34,960 nucleotides of DNA. Source: Propionibacteriaceae bacterium UBA6238 (GTDB taxonomy: Bacteria; Actinomycetota; Actinomycetes; Propionibacteriales; Propionibacteriaceae). The DNA is taken from assembly GCA_002441465.1 (NCBI GenBank), contig DJWE01000042.1, positions 1 through 34,960 of the forward strand, in the 5' to 3' direction. Shown piece by piece: positions 15,577 through 24,524 of the stretch; the stretch's first letter is position 1; each line of letters opens with the position of its first letter. A program made the translations under genes and the position numbers. The notes beneath the pieces were generated by a model, which was not told the DNA's origin, searched no databases, and was given only the letters and a program-made list of their open reading frames with translations.

Positions 15577-17306
15577 TCAGACTTCTGGGTCGCTTTCTGC
15601 GTCCCTATCTCCCCCAAATCGCGGCCATCGTGCTGCTGCAGTTCGTCCAGGCCACCGCTGCGCTCTTCCTACCCAGCCTGAACGCCTCGATCATCGACAA
15701 CGGCGTGGCCACCGGCGACACCGGCTACATCTGGCGAACGGGTGCGCTGATGCTGGCGGTCTCGCTGCTCCAGATCGGCGGACAGGTCGGCGCGACCTGG
15801 TTCGGTGCGCGGACGGCGATGGCGTTGGGACGCGACCTGCGCCAGGCGGTCTTCGATCGCGCCATGTCCTTCTCCGCCAAGGAGCTGAACCACTTCGGCG
15901 CCCCCAGCCTGATCACCAGGAACACCAACGACGTCCAGCAACTGCAGATGCTGGCGCTGATGACGGCGACCATGATCATCTCCGCTCCGCTGATGATGAT
16001 CGGCGGCGTGTTCATGGCCCTGCGTGAAGACGTCGGACTGAGCTGGCTGATTCTGGTCGCAGTGATCGTCCTCGGCACGATCATCGGCATTCTGGTCGTG
16101 CAGATGGCTCCCCTGTTCACCTCGATGCAGGGCAAGATCGACACCCTCAACCGGGTGCTGCGCGAGCAGATCTCGGGCCTGCGGGTGATCCGGGCCTTCG
16201 TCCGCGAGCCCACCGAGGCGGCCCGCTTCGACACGGCCAACCACGACCTCGCCGACACCGCGACCCGGGCCGGCCGGCGCATGATGACCATGTTCCCCTC
16301 GGTCTTCTTCGTGATGAACCTGTCCAGCATCGCGATCATCTGGTTCGGCAGCTTCCGGATCGCCGACGGCTACCTGCAGGTCGGCCAGCTGACCGCCTAC
16401 CTGGCCTACATCTCCCAGATCCTGATGAGCGTGATGATGGCCACGATCATGGTGATGATCGCCCCCCGCGCGGCGGTCGCCGCCGGGCGGATCAACGCCG
16501 TGCTCGACACCTCGTCCTCGGTGGTGCCTCCGGCCGAGCCGGTCATGGCCGTGACCCACCACGGCGAGCTCAGCTTCGACGGGGTCAGCTTCGCCTATCC
16601 CGGCGCCACCGAACCGGTCCTCGACAACATCACGTTCCAGGTCCGTCCCGGCGCGACCACGGCGATCATCGGGTCCACCGGCTCGGGCAAGACCACGCTG
16701 GTGAGCCTGATCCCCCGCCTCTTCGACGCGACCGCGGGCGCGGTCACGGTGGACGGGGTCAACGTCCGCGACCTCGACCCCGACCTGCTCTGGGGGCGGA
16801 TCGGTCTGGTCCCGCAGCGTCCGTACCTGTTCAGTGGCACGGTCGCGTCCAACCTGCGGCTGGGCAACCCGGACGCGACTGACGCCGACCTGTGGCAGGC
16901 TCTCGAGGTCGCCCAGGCGCGAGACTTCGTCGAACGGATGCCGGACGGCCTTGAGTCGGCGATCAGCCAGGGCGGGACGAACGTCTCCGGCGGCCAACGG
17001 CAGCGCCTGGCGATCGCGCGAGCGCTGGTGCGGCGTCCGGAGATCTATCTCTTCGACGACTCGTTCTCGGCCCTCGACGTCGCCACGGACGCCGCCCTGC
17101 GCGCCGCGCTCGCCGCGGAGACCTCGACCGCGGCGGTCGTGATCGTCGCCCAGCGAGTCTCCACGATCCGCAACGCGGAACAGATCCTGGTGCTCGATGA
17201 CGGCCACATCGTCGGCATCGGCACCCACGACGACCTGATCGCCACCTGCCCGACCTATGCCGAGATCGTGGAGAGCCAGTTCAAGGCCTCGGAGGTGGCC
17301 GCATGA
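15573..17306 (+). CDS. ABC exporter subunit with degenerate ATP site
   Basis: 577 aa. A half-transporter: six-helix exporter domain (about 1-310) and nucleotide-binding domain (about 325-570). Walker A is GSTGSGKTT and the signature VSGGQ is intact. However, Walker B ends LFDDS, so Asp replaces the catalytic Glu, and the switch motif reads VAQRVSTI with Gln for His. One such impaired site is the mark of heterodimeric multidrug exporters (TM287/288, BmrC/BmrD type). The partner follows at 17303 with a 4-bp overlap. Ribosome site GGAAGGA at 15561-15567. Probable role is export of hydrophobic compounds, induced through the TetR protein. Confidence 0.93.
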   Translation: MIRLLGRFLRPYLPQIAAIVLLQFVQATAALFLPSLNASIIDNGVATGDTGYIWRTGALMLAVSLLQIGGQVGATWFGARTAMALGRDLRQAVFDRAMSFSAKELNHFGAPSLITRNTNDVQQLQMLALMTATMIISAPLMMIGGVFMALREDVGLSWLILVAVIVLGTIIGILVVQMAPLFTSMQGKIDTLNRVLREQISGLRVIRAFVREPTEAARFDTANHDLADTATRAGRRMMTMFPSVFFVMNLSSIAIIWFGSFRIADGYLQVGQLTAYLAYISQILMSVMMATIMVMIAPRAAVAAGRINAVLDTSSSVVPPAEPVMAVTHHGELSFDGVSFAYPGATEPVLDNITFQVRPGATTAIIGSTGSGKTTLVSLIPRLFDATAGAVTVDGVNVRDLDPDLLWGRIGLVPQRPYLFSGTVASNLRLGNPDATDADLWQALEVAQARDFVERMPDGLESAISQGGTNVSGGQRQRLAIARALVRRPEIYLFDDSFSALDVATDAALRAALAAETSTAAVVIVAQRVSTIRNAEQILVLDDGHIVGIGTHDDLIATCPTYAEIVESQFKASEVAA

Positions 17307-19219
17307 GCAACAGCACCGAATCCCGCCAGCCCGTACCGAACGCACCGGCGGGCACGCCCGCGAAGGCGAACGAGCGGCCGAAGTACGGGCCGCAGCACCG
17401 TGGCGGCGGCCCGATGGGGCACGGCCAGGGCACCGGAGAGAAGGCCGTCTCGTTCGGCCCGTCCATGCGTCGGCTGCTCGGCCACCTGCGTCCGGAGTTG
17501 CCTCAGATCATCGCGGTGCTCGTGATGACCGTGATCGGCACCGCGATGAACTCGGTCGGCCCGGTGATCCTGGGTCAGGCGACCAACCTGATCTTCGACG
17601 CCGCCGTGGTGAACAAGACCGCGATCCCCTTCGACGCGCTCGGCCGCGTCCTGATGCTCGCGTTGGCGGCCTACGTCACGTTCTTCCTGTTGTCGTGGCT
17701 GGCCGGCTTCATGATCAACGCGATCGTGCAGCGCTCGGTGTATCGGATGCGCCAGCAGGTGAGCGAGAAGATCACCCGGCTGCCGTTGAAGTACTTCGAT
17801 GGGCAGCCCCGGGGCGAGCTGCTCAGCCGGGTCACCAACGACGTCGACAACATCTCCCAGAGCCTGCAGCAGACGCTGTCGCAGATTCTCACCAACGTGT
17901 TCACCCTGATCGGGGTGCTGGTGATGATGTTCTACGTCTCGTGGGTGCTGGCTCTGGTCGCGCTGGTGACCATCCCGGTCGCGATGGGTTTGACCATGGC
18001 GATCGGCAAGCGCTCGCAGAAGCTGTTCGCGAAGACCTGGAAGTCCACCGGCGAGCTGAACGGACAGATCGAGGAGGCCTACTCCGGCCACGAGCTGGTC
18101 ACCGTGTTCGGACGGCGGCGCGAGGTGGCCGAGCAGTTCCGGGCCAAGAACGCCGAGCTGTTCGACGCCTCGTTCGGCGCCCAGTTCATCTCCGGGATCA
18201 TCATGCCGGTGATGTTCTTCGTCGGGAACCTCAACTACGTGGTGATCGCGGTCGTCGGTGGCTTGATGGTGGCCGGAGGGTCGCTGAGCCTGGGTGCGGT
18301 TCAGGCGTTCATCCAGTACTCCCGGATGTTCACCCAGCCGATCACCTCCCTGGCGTCCATGGCGAACCTGCTGCAGTCGGGCGTCGCGTCCGCAGAGCGG
18401 GTGTTCGAGGTGCTGGACGCCGAGGAGGAGATCCCCGACCGGGACGGAAGCCTGCCGCAGCCGACCCAGGGCCGGGTGGCGTTCGACCACGTCTCGTTCA
18501 GCTATGACCCCGACAAGCCGCTGATCACCGACCTGTCGCTGGTCGCCGAGCCCGGCTCCACGGTCGCGATCGTCGGCCCCACCGGGGCGGGCAAGACCAC
18601 GCTGGTGAACCTGGTGCTGCGGTTCTACGACATCCAGGGCGGACGGATCAGCATCGACGGGGTCGACGTGGCGTCCATTCCGCGCCGGCAGCTGCGCGAC
18701 CAGATCGGCATGGTGCTGCAGGACACGTGGCTGTTCGGCGGGACGATCCGGGAGAACATCGCCTACGGCAAGGACCAGGCGAGCGAGGCCGAGATCCTCA
18801 CCGCGGCGAAGGCCGCCTACGTGGACCGGTTCGTGCATTCGCTGCCCGACGGCTACGACACGGTGATCAACGAGGAGGCGTCCAACCTGTCCGCGGGGGA
18901 GAAGCAGCTGATCACGATCGCCCGGGCGTTCCTCTCCGATCCGACCATCCTGATCTTGGACGAGGCGACCAGCTCGGTCGACACCCGCACCGAGCTGCTG
19001 GTGCAGCGAGCGATGGGCCGGCTGCGCGCCGAGCGCACCTCGTTCGTGATCGCGCACCGGTTGTCCACGATCCGCGACGCGGACGTGATTCTCGTCATGG
19101 AGGACGGCGCGATCGTCGAGCAGGGCAACCACGAGCAGCTGCTCGCCGCCCAAGGTGCCTATTACCGGCTCTATCAGGCCCAGTTCGCCGCCGCGATCAC
19201 CGAGGACGACGCCGCCTGA
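17303..19219 (+). CDS. ABC exporter subunit with canonical ATP site
   Basis: 638 aa. An N-terminal extension of about 55 residues rich in Gly, Pro and His precedes the six-helix exporter domain (about 60-365) and nucleotide-binding domain (about 385-630). Motifs are complete: Walker A GPTGAGKTT, signature LSAGEKQ, Walker B LILDEATSSVD, switch IAHRLSTI. It supplies the catalytic Glu and switch His that the partner at 15573 lacks, so the two are expected to work as an asymmetric heterodimer. The ATG overlaps the partner stop (ATGA). The operon ends here; repeats follow. Confidence 0.94.
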   Translation: MSNSTESRQPVPNAPAGTPAKANERPKYGPQHRGGGPMGHGQGTGEKAVSFGPSMRRLLGHLRPELPQIIAVLVMTVIGTAMNSVGPVILGQATNLIFDAAVVNKTAIPFDALGRVLMLALAAYVTFFLLSWLAGFMINAIVQRSVYRMRQQVSEKITRLPLKYFDGQPRGELLSRVTNDVDNISQSLQQTLSQILTNVFTLIGVLVMMFYVSWVLALVALVTIPVAMGLTMAIGKRSQKLFAKTWKSTGELNGQIEEAYSGHELVTVFGRRREVAEQFRAKNAELFDASFGAQFISGIIMPVMFFVGNLNYVVIAVVGGLMVAGGSLSLGAVQAFIQYSRMFTQPITSLASMANLLQSGVASAERVFEVLDAEEEIPDRDGSLPQPTQGRVAFDHVSFSYDPDKPLITDLSLVAEPGSTVAIVGPTGAGKTTLVNLVLRFYDIQGGRISIDGVDVASIPRRQLRDQIGMVLQDTWLFGGTIRENIAYGKDQASEAEILTAAKAAYVDRFVHSLPDGYDTVINEEASNLSAGEKQLITIARAFLSDPTILILDEATSSVDTRTELLVQRAMGRLRAERTSFVIAHRLSTIRDADVILVMEDGAIVEQGNHEQLLAAQGAYYRLYQAQFAAAITEDDAA

Positions 19220-19227
19220 CCCCGCAC

Positions 19228-19260
19228 CAATCGGGGACGGTTCCGAACTCGGTCCACCCC
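19228..19260. repeat. Partial copy of GGGGACGGTTCC repeat
   Basis: This stretch shares GGGGACGGTTCCGA and a following CGGTCCA with the arms of the large inverted repeat 17 bp downstream, in the same orientation as its left arm. It is a third, diverged copy of the unit. Confidence 0.6.
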
Positions 19261-19264
19261 GCCG

Positions 19265-19344
19265 CCGAGCCGAATTGGGGACGGTTCCGATTGCGGTCCA
19301 GCAGATGGTGGACCGCAATCGGAACCGTCCCCGATCTGGTTCGG
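19265..19344. repeat. 80-bp inverted repeat (GGGGACGGTTCC family)
   Basis: The arms 19277-19300 and 19309-19332 are perfect 24-bp complements with an 8-nt loop. Pairing continues outward with a few wobbles and mismatches to 19265/19344. The core is GGGGACGGTTCC. The structure ends 2 bp before the -10 of the MerR-type gene, so it covers where its -35 should be. It could be a REP-like element, a terminator for the exporter operon, or part of the downstream gene's control region. Confidence 0.8.
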
Positions 19345-19346
19345 AC

Positions 19347-19352
19347 TAGGCT
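19347..19352 (+). promoter_or_regulatory. -10 of leaderless MerR-HEAT transcript
   Basis: TAGGCT, 6 nt before the GTG at 19359, with no ribosome site between. The expected -35 position falls inside the right arm of the large inverted repeat. Confidence 0.45.
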
Positions 19353-19358
19353 CGCGGC

Positions 19359-20441
19359 GTGGCACGCACCTGGCGGATCGGGACGGTGGCCGAGCGCACC
19401 GGGCTCACCCGGCGCACGCTGCGCCACTACGACGAGCTCGGCCTGCTGGTGCCGTCGGCCCGTAGCTGGGGGGACTACCGGCTCTACGACGAAGCCGACC
19501 TGCTCCGACTGCTCCAGATCCAGAACCTGAAGGCGCTCGGGCTGAGCCTGGCCGAGATCGCCACCGCGCTCGCCGACCCCAACCTGGACGCCGCCGCGAC
19601 CCTCCGCTCGCACCTGGCCCACGTCGAGGACCGAATCGACGCTGAACATCGGCTCGCCGAGCGACTGCGGACGCTGGCCGGCGCGGCCGACCGCAGCTGG
19701 GAGGACGTGCTGGACGCGATCGCGCTCGTCCGCCAACTCGAACACCCGGATCCGATCGTCCGGCTGCGCGCGGCCTTCCAGGCGCCCGGCAGCACCCCGG
19801 AGTTGCTGGACGCGCTACGCAAGGAGTCCGACCCCGCCGTCCGTGAGGTGCTGGTCTGGGCGCTCGCCCGCCAGCCGGATGCGGCACCCGCAGCCGTCGC
19901 CGAGCTGGACGACCCGGACCCCGACCTGCGCTGCCTGATGGTTCGGCTGCTGGCCAAGCTTCGCGATCCGGCGACCGCCACCGCGCTGGTGGGACTGCTG
20001 GCCGATCCAGAGCCTCGCGTGGTGGCAAACACCGTGCTGGCCCTTGGTCAGCTCGCCGCAGCGGACGCAGCCCCCGCACTAGTCGCGCTCCTCGGCAGCG
20101 GGGTCGTCGCCGATGCAGACCTGATCGACGCCGTGGCCAGCATCGGCCAGCCGGCCCTCCCGCCGCTCACCGCGGCCCTCACCACGCCGGACGCCGCGGC
20201 CCGTTCGGCCGCCGCCGAAGCACTCGGCCGTCTCGCAGTGAACTCGCCGCCCGAACACCGGCTGAAGATTCACTCCCTCCTCGCGCCGCTGCTCGCCGAC
20301 CCGGACGCCGGAGTCCGCCTGGCCGCTCTGCTCGCGCTTGGGGAGCTGCTGCCGCAGTCGCGCTCGGCCCTCGAGGCCGCGCTCGGCGATCCCGAGCTCG
20401 CCGGAGTGGCCCGACGCCTGCTTGACCTTCACGTCACGTGA
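19359..20441 (+). CDS. MerR-type regulator fused to HEAT-like repeats
   Basis: 360 aa. Residues 5-75 are a MerR winged helix-turn-helix (WRIGTVAERTGLTRRTLRHY, then YRLYDEADLLRLLQI). A coiled helix (80-108) typical of the MerR dimer follows. From about 128 to 355 the protein is Ala/Leu/Asp-Pro-rich with recurring units of about 30 residues (ESDPAVREVLVWALA, DDPDPDLRCLMVRLLA, ADPEPRVVANTVLALG, ADPDAGVRLAALLALG), which read as HEAT repeats. Such repeats usually bind proteins, so this regulator may sense a protein instead of a small ligand. No metal-binding Cys cluster is visible. Target genes are unknown; yqeY-like follows 38 bp later. Confidence 0.88.
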   Translation: MARTWRIGTVAERTGLTRRTLRHYDELGLLVPSARSWGDYRLYDEADLLRLLQIQNLKALGLSLAEIATALADPNLDAAATLRSHLAHVEDRIDAEHRLAERLRTLAGAADRSWEDVLDAIALVRQLEHPDPIVRLRAAFQAPGSTPELLDALRKESDPAVREVLVWALARQPDAAPAAVAELDDPDPDLRCLMVRLLAKLRDPATATALVGLLADPEPRVVANTVLALGQLAAADAAPALVALLGSGVVADADLIDAVASIGQPALPPLTAALTTPDAAARSAAAEALGRLAVNSPPEHRLKIHSLLAPLLADPDAGVRLAALLALGELLPQSRSALEAALGDPELAGVARRLLDLHVT

Positions 20442-20451
20442 ACCTTTAGCG

Positions 20452-20472
20452 TCCTCTCCAGAGAAGAGAGGA
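20452..20472 (+). promoter_or_regulatory. Hairpin able to mask the yqeY-like ribosome site
   Basis: TCCTCTC (20452-20458) can pair perfectly with GAGAGGA (20466-20472) across a 7-nt loop, covering the ribosome binding site of the next gene. A possible -10, TAGCGT (20447-20452), would start transcription near 20459. The hairpin would then form only in read-through mRNA from the MerR-type gene. Confidence 0.3.
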
Positions 20473-20479
20473 GTACGTG

Positions 20480-20845
20480 ATGGACCTGCTGAACTACCTG
20501 CGCAACGACCTTCTGCACCTGATGAGGCGTCGGGAGAAGGTGGCACTCCGGGCGGTGCGGGACGCCATCAGCGCGATCCAGAACGCCGAGACCAGCTACG
20601 TGACCAGCCCGGCCACCATTGCGGCGCCGAGCGATTTCGTCGCCGGCGGAGTGCGGTTCGGCTACGCCGAGCGGGTGGTCCGCGAGTTGTCCGCGGAGCA
20701 GATGATGAGCCTGGCCCGCGGCGAGGTGGACCGCCGGCTCGAGGACGCCGCACGCTTGCGCGCCCTCGGCGACGTCGACCGCGCCTTGATGCTGAAGGCG
20801 GAGGCGCTCGCCCTCGCCGACCGCCTGGACGCGTACGCGAGCTAG
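20480..20845 (+). CDS. GatB/YqeY-like protein
   Basis: 121 aa. The N-terminal helix pair (LRNDLLHLMRRREKVALRAVRDAISAIQNAE) and the C-terminal part (LARGEVDRRLEDAARLRALGDVDRALMLKAEALALADRL) match the YqeY family, which resembles the tRNA-binding tail of the amidotransferase subunit GatB. The molecular role is unsettled. It is shorter than typical YqeY proteins (about 150 aa), lacking most of the central loop. The ATG at 20480 is 6 nt after GAGAGGAG (20466-20473). The gene may be co-transcribed with the MerR-type gene. Confidence 0.75.
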   Translation: MDLLNYLRNDLLHLMRRREKVALRAVRDAISAIQNAETSYVTSPATIAAPSDFVAGGVRFGYAERVVRELSAEQMMSLARGEVDRRLEDAARLRALGDVDRALMLKAEALALADRLDAYAS

Positions 20846-20849
20846 GCCC

Positions 20850-20894
20850 CGAGCGGCCTCGTCCTCCGGTGCAGGCCGGGTGACGAGGCGCTCG
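20850..20894. terminator. Bidirectional terminator hairpin
   Basis: The stem CGAGC plus GCCTCGTC (20850-20863, one bulged G) pairs with GACGAGGC plus GCTCG (20882-20894), 13 bp in all, with an inner CCGG/CCGG pairing. It sits between two convergent genes. There is no U tract, as is common in high-GC actinobacteria. Confidence 0.6.
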
Positions 20895-20915
20895 TAGGCG
20901 GACGGGACGATGCGG

Positions 20916-21503
20916 TCAGGCCGGCGCGGAGGCCGAGGGGCCGGCGGCCCGGATCAGGGCCTTCAACTCCGCCACCGCCCGATCGAGGTCGTCGCGGGTG
21001 GCCGTGCGTTCACCAGGCTTCAAGGTGACCACGATCTCCCCTTCCGGCTCGAGCGCCGCCCGCTCCACCTCGGTGACGTCGTCGGCGCCTTGGCGGCGCA
21101 GCGCGAGATCGAGTTCGCCCTGGCTCAGGCCGATCCGGGCCAACGCCCGAGCGTCCACCCGTCCGTCGGTGATCAGGTCCGTACCGTTGCCGACCAGCAG
21201 CCACCGTCCGAGCGGGCTGAACTCTGCTGCCCGGTCGAGCAGGGCGTTGAAGCCGATCAGGACCACCGCCCCGACCAGTCCGCCGAGTACTGAGTTGTCC
21301 GGGCCAATGATCGAGTTCTGAACCACATTGCTCACCAACAACACCACGATCAGATCCAGCGAGTTCATTTGAGCGAGTAGCCGCTTACCCGCGACACGGA
21401 TCAGGATCGCAATGCCGAGGTACACCACGATCGTGCGGAGCACCTTCTCCCACAACGAGATATCCATGGTGACGAAGGGGGCGAGCCAGTCCGGAACGGT
21501 CAT
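20916..21503 (-). CDS. DUF421/YetF-like membrane protein
   Basis: 195 aa. Two to three N-terminal helices (VLRTIVVYLGIAILIRVAG, LDLIVVLLVSNVVQNSII, VLGGLVGAVVLIGFNALL) precede a soluble domain containing LLVGNGTDLITDGRVDARALARIGLSQGEL, the DUF421 (YetF/YcaP) pattern. Function is not established; relatives are linked to envelope stress or spore coats in other bacteria. ATG at 21503 with TAACGT 6 nt upstream (21510-21515) and no ribosome site, so probably leaderless. It is a single gene, convergent with the yqeY-like gene. Confidence 0.85.
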   Translation of the reverse strand: MTVPDWLAPFVTMDISLWEKVLRTIVVYLGIAILIRVAGKRLLAQMNSLDLIVVLLVSNVVQNSIIGPDNSVLGGLVGAVVLIGFNALLDRAAEFSPLGRWLLVGNGTDLITDGRVDARALARIGLSQGELDLALRRQGADDVTEVERAALEPEGEIVVTLKPGERTATRDDLDRAVAELKALIRAAGPSASAPA

Positions 21504-21509
21504 GGCCCA

Positions 21510-21515
21510 ACGTTA
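21510..21515 (-). promoter_or_regulatory. -10 of leaderless DUF421 transcript
   Basis: TAACGT on the minus strand, exactly 6 nt before the ATG start codon. Confidence 0.45.
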
Positions 21516-21562
21516 GGACCCGCGCACCCGGAAGCCCGGCAACCGCGATCACGTCCGAGCGA

Positions 21563-21880
21563 TCACCCGCGGCGACCGAGGTGCAGGGCGGCCAGCACCT
21601 CGTGCCGCTCCGAGGCCGGGAGCCGGCTAAGCAATTCTTCTACTTCTGCCGCAGTTTCGGCCACACGGGAGCGCGCCGGACGGTAGAACCAAGCACGTCC
21701 GTCCAGGTTTCGCACCGCGAGGCCTTTCTTGGCCAACCGGTCGAGTACGGTCATCACTGTCGTGTACGCAAGGTCACGATCGGCGGCGATCAATTCGTGC
21801 ACATCGCGCACCGAAAGCGGGTCGGCGCGGGACCACAGAATGTCCATCACCGCCAGCTCTAGCTCTCCGGTCACTGCCAC
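21563..21880 (-). CDS. BlaI/MecI/CopY family repressor
   Basis: 105 aa. A winged-helix repressor: ELELAVMDILWSRADPLSVRDVHELI, then DLAYTTVMTVLDRLAKKGLAVRNLDGRAWFY (recognition helix and wing), with a short helical dimerisation tail containing AEVEELLSRL. BlaI/MecI proteins bind TAC/GTA dyads and are usually inactivated by a membrane protease; no BlaR/MecR gene is present in the window. The gene is divergent from cydA, and the shared 57-bp gap contains a matching dyad, so control of cytochrome bd is likely. GTG at 21880 with TAGCAT 6 nt upstream (21887-21892), so leaderless. Confidence 0.9.
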   Translation of the reverse strand: MAVTGELELAVMDILWSRADPLSVRDVHELIAADRDLAYTTVMTVLDRLAKKGLAVRNLDGRAWFYRPARSRVAETAAEVEELLSRLPASERHEVLAALHLGRRG

Positions 21881-21901
21881 CCGAACATGCTAGGGCAATC
21901 G

Positions 21902-21930
21902 TTGCGGACTACGACAGCCAGTAGTAGATT
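21902..21930 (+). promoter_or_regulatory. cydA promoter with BlaI-type dyad
   Basis: The -35 TTGCGG (21902-21907), a 17-bp spacer and the -10 TAGATT (21925-21930) lie 7 nt before the cydA ATG. The dyad ACTAC-N8-GTAGT (21908-21925) occupies the spacer. It also overlaps where the -35 of the divergent repressor gene should lie, so one bound dimer could repress both directions. Confidence 0.6.
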
Positions 21931-21937
21931 GCGCGCC

Positions 21938-23419
21938 ATGAGCGCGGAAACCCTTGCCAGATGGCAGTTCGGGATCACAACTGTCTATCACTTCTTCTTC
22001 GTGCCGATCACGATCGCGCTGTCGCTGCTGGTGGCGGTCATGCAGACGATCTGGGTCCGCAGCGGTGACGAAAAGCTACTCCGACTGACTAAGTTCTTCG
22101 GAAAACTGTTCTTGATCAACTTCGCGATGGGCGTTGTCACCGGCATCGTTCAGGAATTCCAGTTCGGCATGAACTGGAGTGAGTACTCCCGCTTCGTCGG
22201 CGATATCTTCGGTGCCCCACTCGCGCTCGAGGCACTGCTCGCCTTCTTCCTGGAGTCGGTGTTCCTGGGCCTGTGGATCTTCGGCTGGGACCGGCTGCCC
22301 AAGAAGGTGCACCTGCTCACCATCTGGCTCGCGGCGATCGGCACGATGATCTCGGCGATCTTCATCCTCGCGGCCAACTCCTGGATGCAGAACCCGGTCG
22401 GCGCCCACTACAACCCCGGCACCGACCGTGCGGAGATGACCTCGCTCCTCGACGTCCTGCTCAACCCCGTCGCCCTGGTCACCCTGCCGCACGTGCTGGT
22501 CGCGGCCTACCTGACCGCGGGTGGCCTGATCCTCGGCGTCGCCGGCTGGCACCTGGCCAAGATCGGCAAGCCCGCCACACCGAAGCAGGAGAAGGACGCC
22601 GCCGCGTACCGCTGGGCCACCAAGTTCGGTGCCTGGGTGCTGCTGGCGGCCGGTGTGCTGAGCGTCATCACCGGCGACATCCAGGGCAAGATCATGACCG
22701 AGGTGCAGCCGATGAAGATGGCTGCGGCCGAGGCCCTGTGGGAGACCGAACAACCCGCCGCGTTCTCGATCCTCACCATCGGCACCCTGGACGGATCCGC
22801 CGAAGTCTGGTCGTGGAAGGTCCCGGGCGTCTTGTCCTTCCTCGCCACTGGCGACTTCGGCGGCAAGGTGTACGGCATCAACGACCTGGTCGCCAAGATG
22901 GAGTCCGAGGCATTCACGAACTCGAACGTCCAGTTGCAGCGGGAGGTCTCCGACCGCCTGGCCAAGGTCGGAGTAGAGGATTGGGTACCCAACCTTCCGG
23001 TCACCTACTGGAGCTTCCGGTTGATGATGGGCTTGGGCTTCCTGGCCATGGCCATCGGCGCGTGGGCACTGTGGGCGACCCGCAAGGGCGGGGTGCCGAA
23101 GGCCGGCACGGTGTGGACGGCGATGATGTTCGCCGCTCCGCTGGCTCCGCTGTTCGGCAACTCGTTCGGCTGGATCTTCACCGAGATGGGACGCCAACCC
23201 TTCATCGTGTTCGGCGTGCTACCCACGGCGTCGGCGGCCTCACCCGGGGTGAGCGCCTTCGAAGTGGGCCTGTCCATGGTGCTCTACACGCTGATCTACG
23301 GTGTGCTCGCCGTGATCGAGGTCGGCCTGCTGATGCACTACATCAAGCTCGGGTTGCCCGACGTCGTTGAGCCACAGGTGATCACCGACGAAGACGCTCC
23401 CCTGACCTTCGCCTACTGA
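21938..23419 (+). CDS. cydA: Cytochrome bd oxidase subunit I
   Basis: 493 aa. The quinol-oxidising, haem-carrying subunit of cytochrome bd, a high-affinity terminal oxidase in the cytoplasmic membrane. About nine helices. Probable haem ligands are His18 (TTVYHFFF), His185 (VTLPHVLVA) and Met363 in SFRLMMGLG. Glu98 and Glu106 match the conserved proton-path glutamates. The GRQPF motif (419-423) is present. The Q-loop is of the short type. I chose the ATG at 21938 because conserved sequence begins there and a -10 lies 7 nt before it. It is first in cydA-cydB-cydDC. Confidence 0.96.
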   Translation: MSAETLARWQFGITTVYHFFFVPITIALSLLVAVMQTIWVRSGDEKLLRLTKFFGKLFLINFAMGVVTGIVQEFQFGMNWSEYSRFVGDIFGAPLALEALLAFFLESVFLGLWIFGWDRLPKKVHLLTIWLAAIGTMISAIFILAANSWMQNPVGAHYNPGTDRAEMTSLLDVLLNPVALVTLPHVLVAAYLTAGGLILGVAGWHLAKIGKPATPKQEKDAAAYRWATKFGAWVLLAAGVLSVITGDIQGKIMTEVQPMKMAAAEALWETEQPAAFSILTIGTLDGSAEVWSWKVPGVLSFLATGDFGGKVYGINDLVAKMESEAFTNSNVQLQREVSDRLAKVGVEDWVPNLPVTYWSFRLMMGLGFLAMAIGAWALWATRKGGVPKAGTVWTAMMFAAPLAPLFGNSFGWIFTEMGRQPFIVFGVLPTASAASPGVSAFEVGLSMVLYTLIYGVLAVIEVGLLMHYIKLGLPDVVEPQVITDEDAPLTFAY

Positions 23420-23432
23420 GAGGACCTGACAC

Positions 23433-24523
<1,091 letters not shown>

Positions 24524-24524
<1 letters not shown>

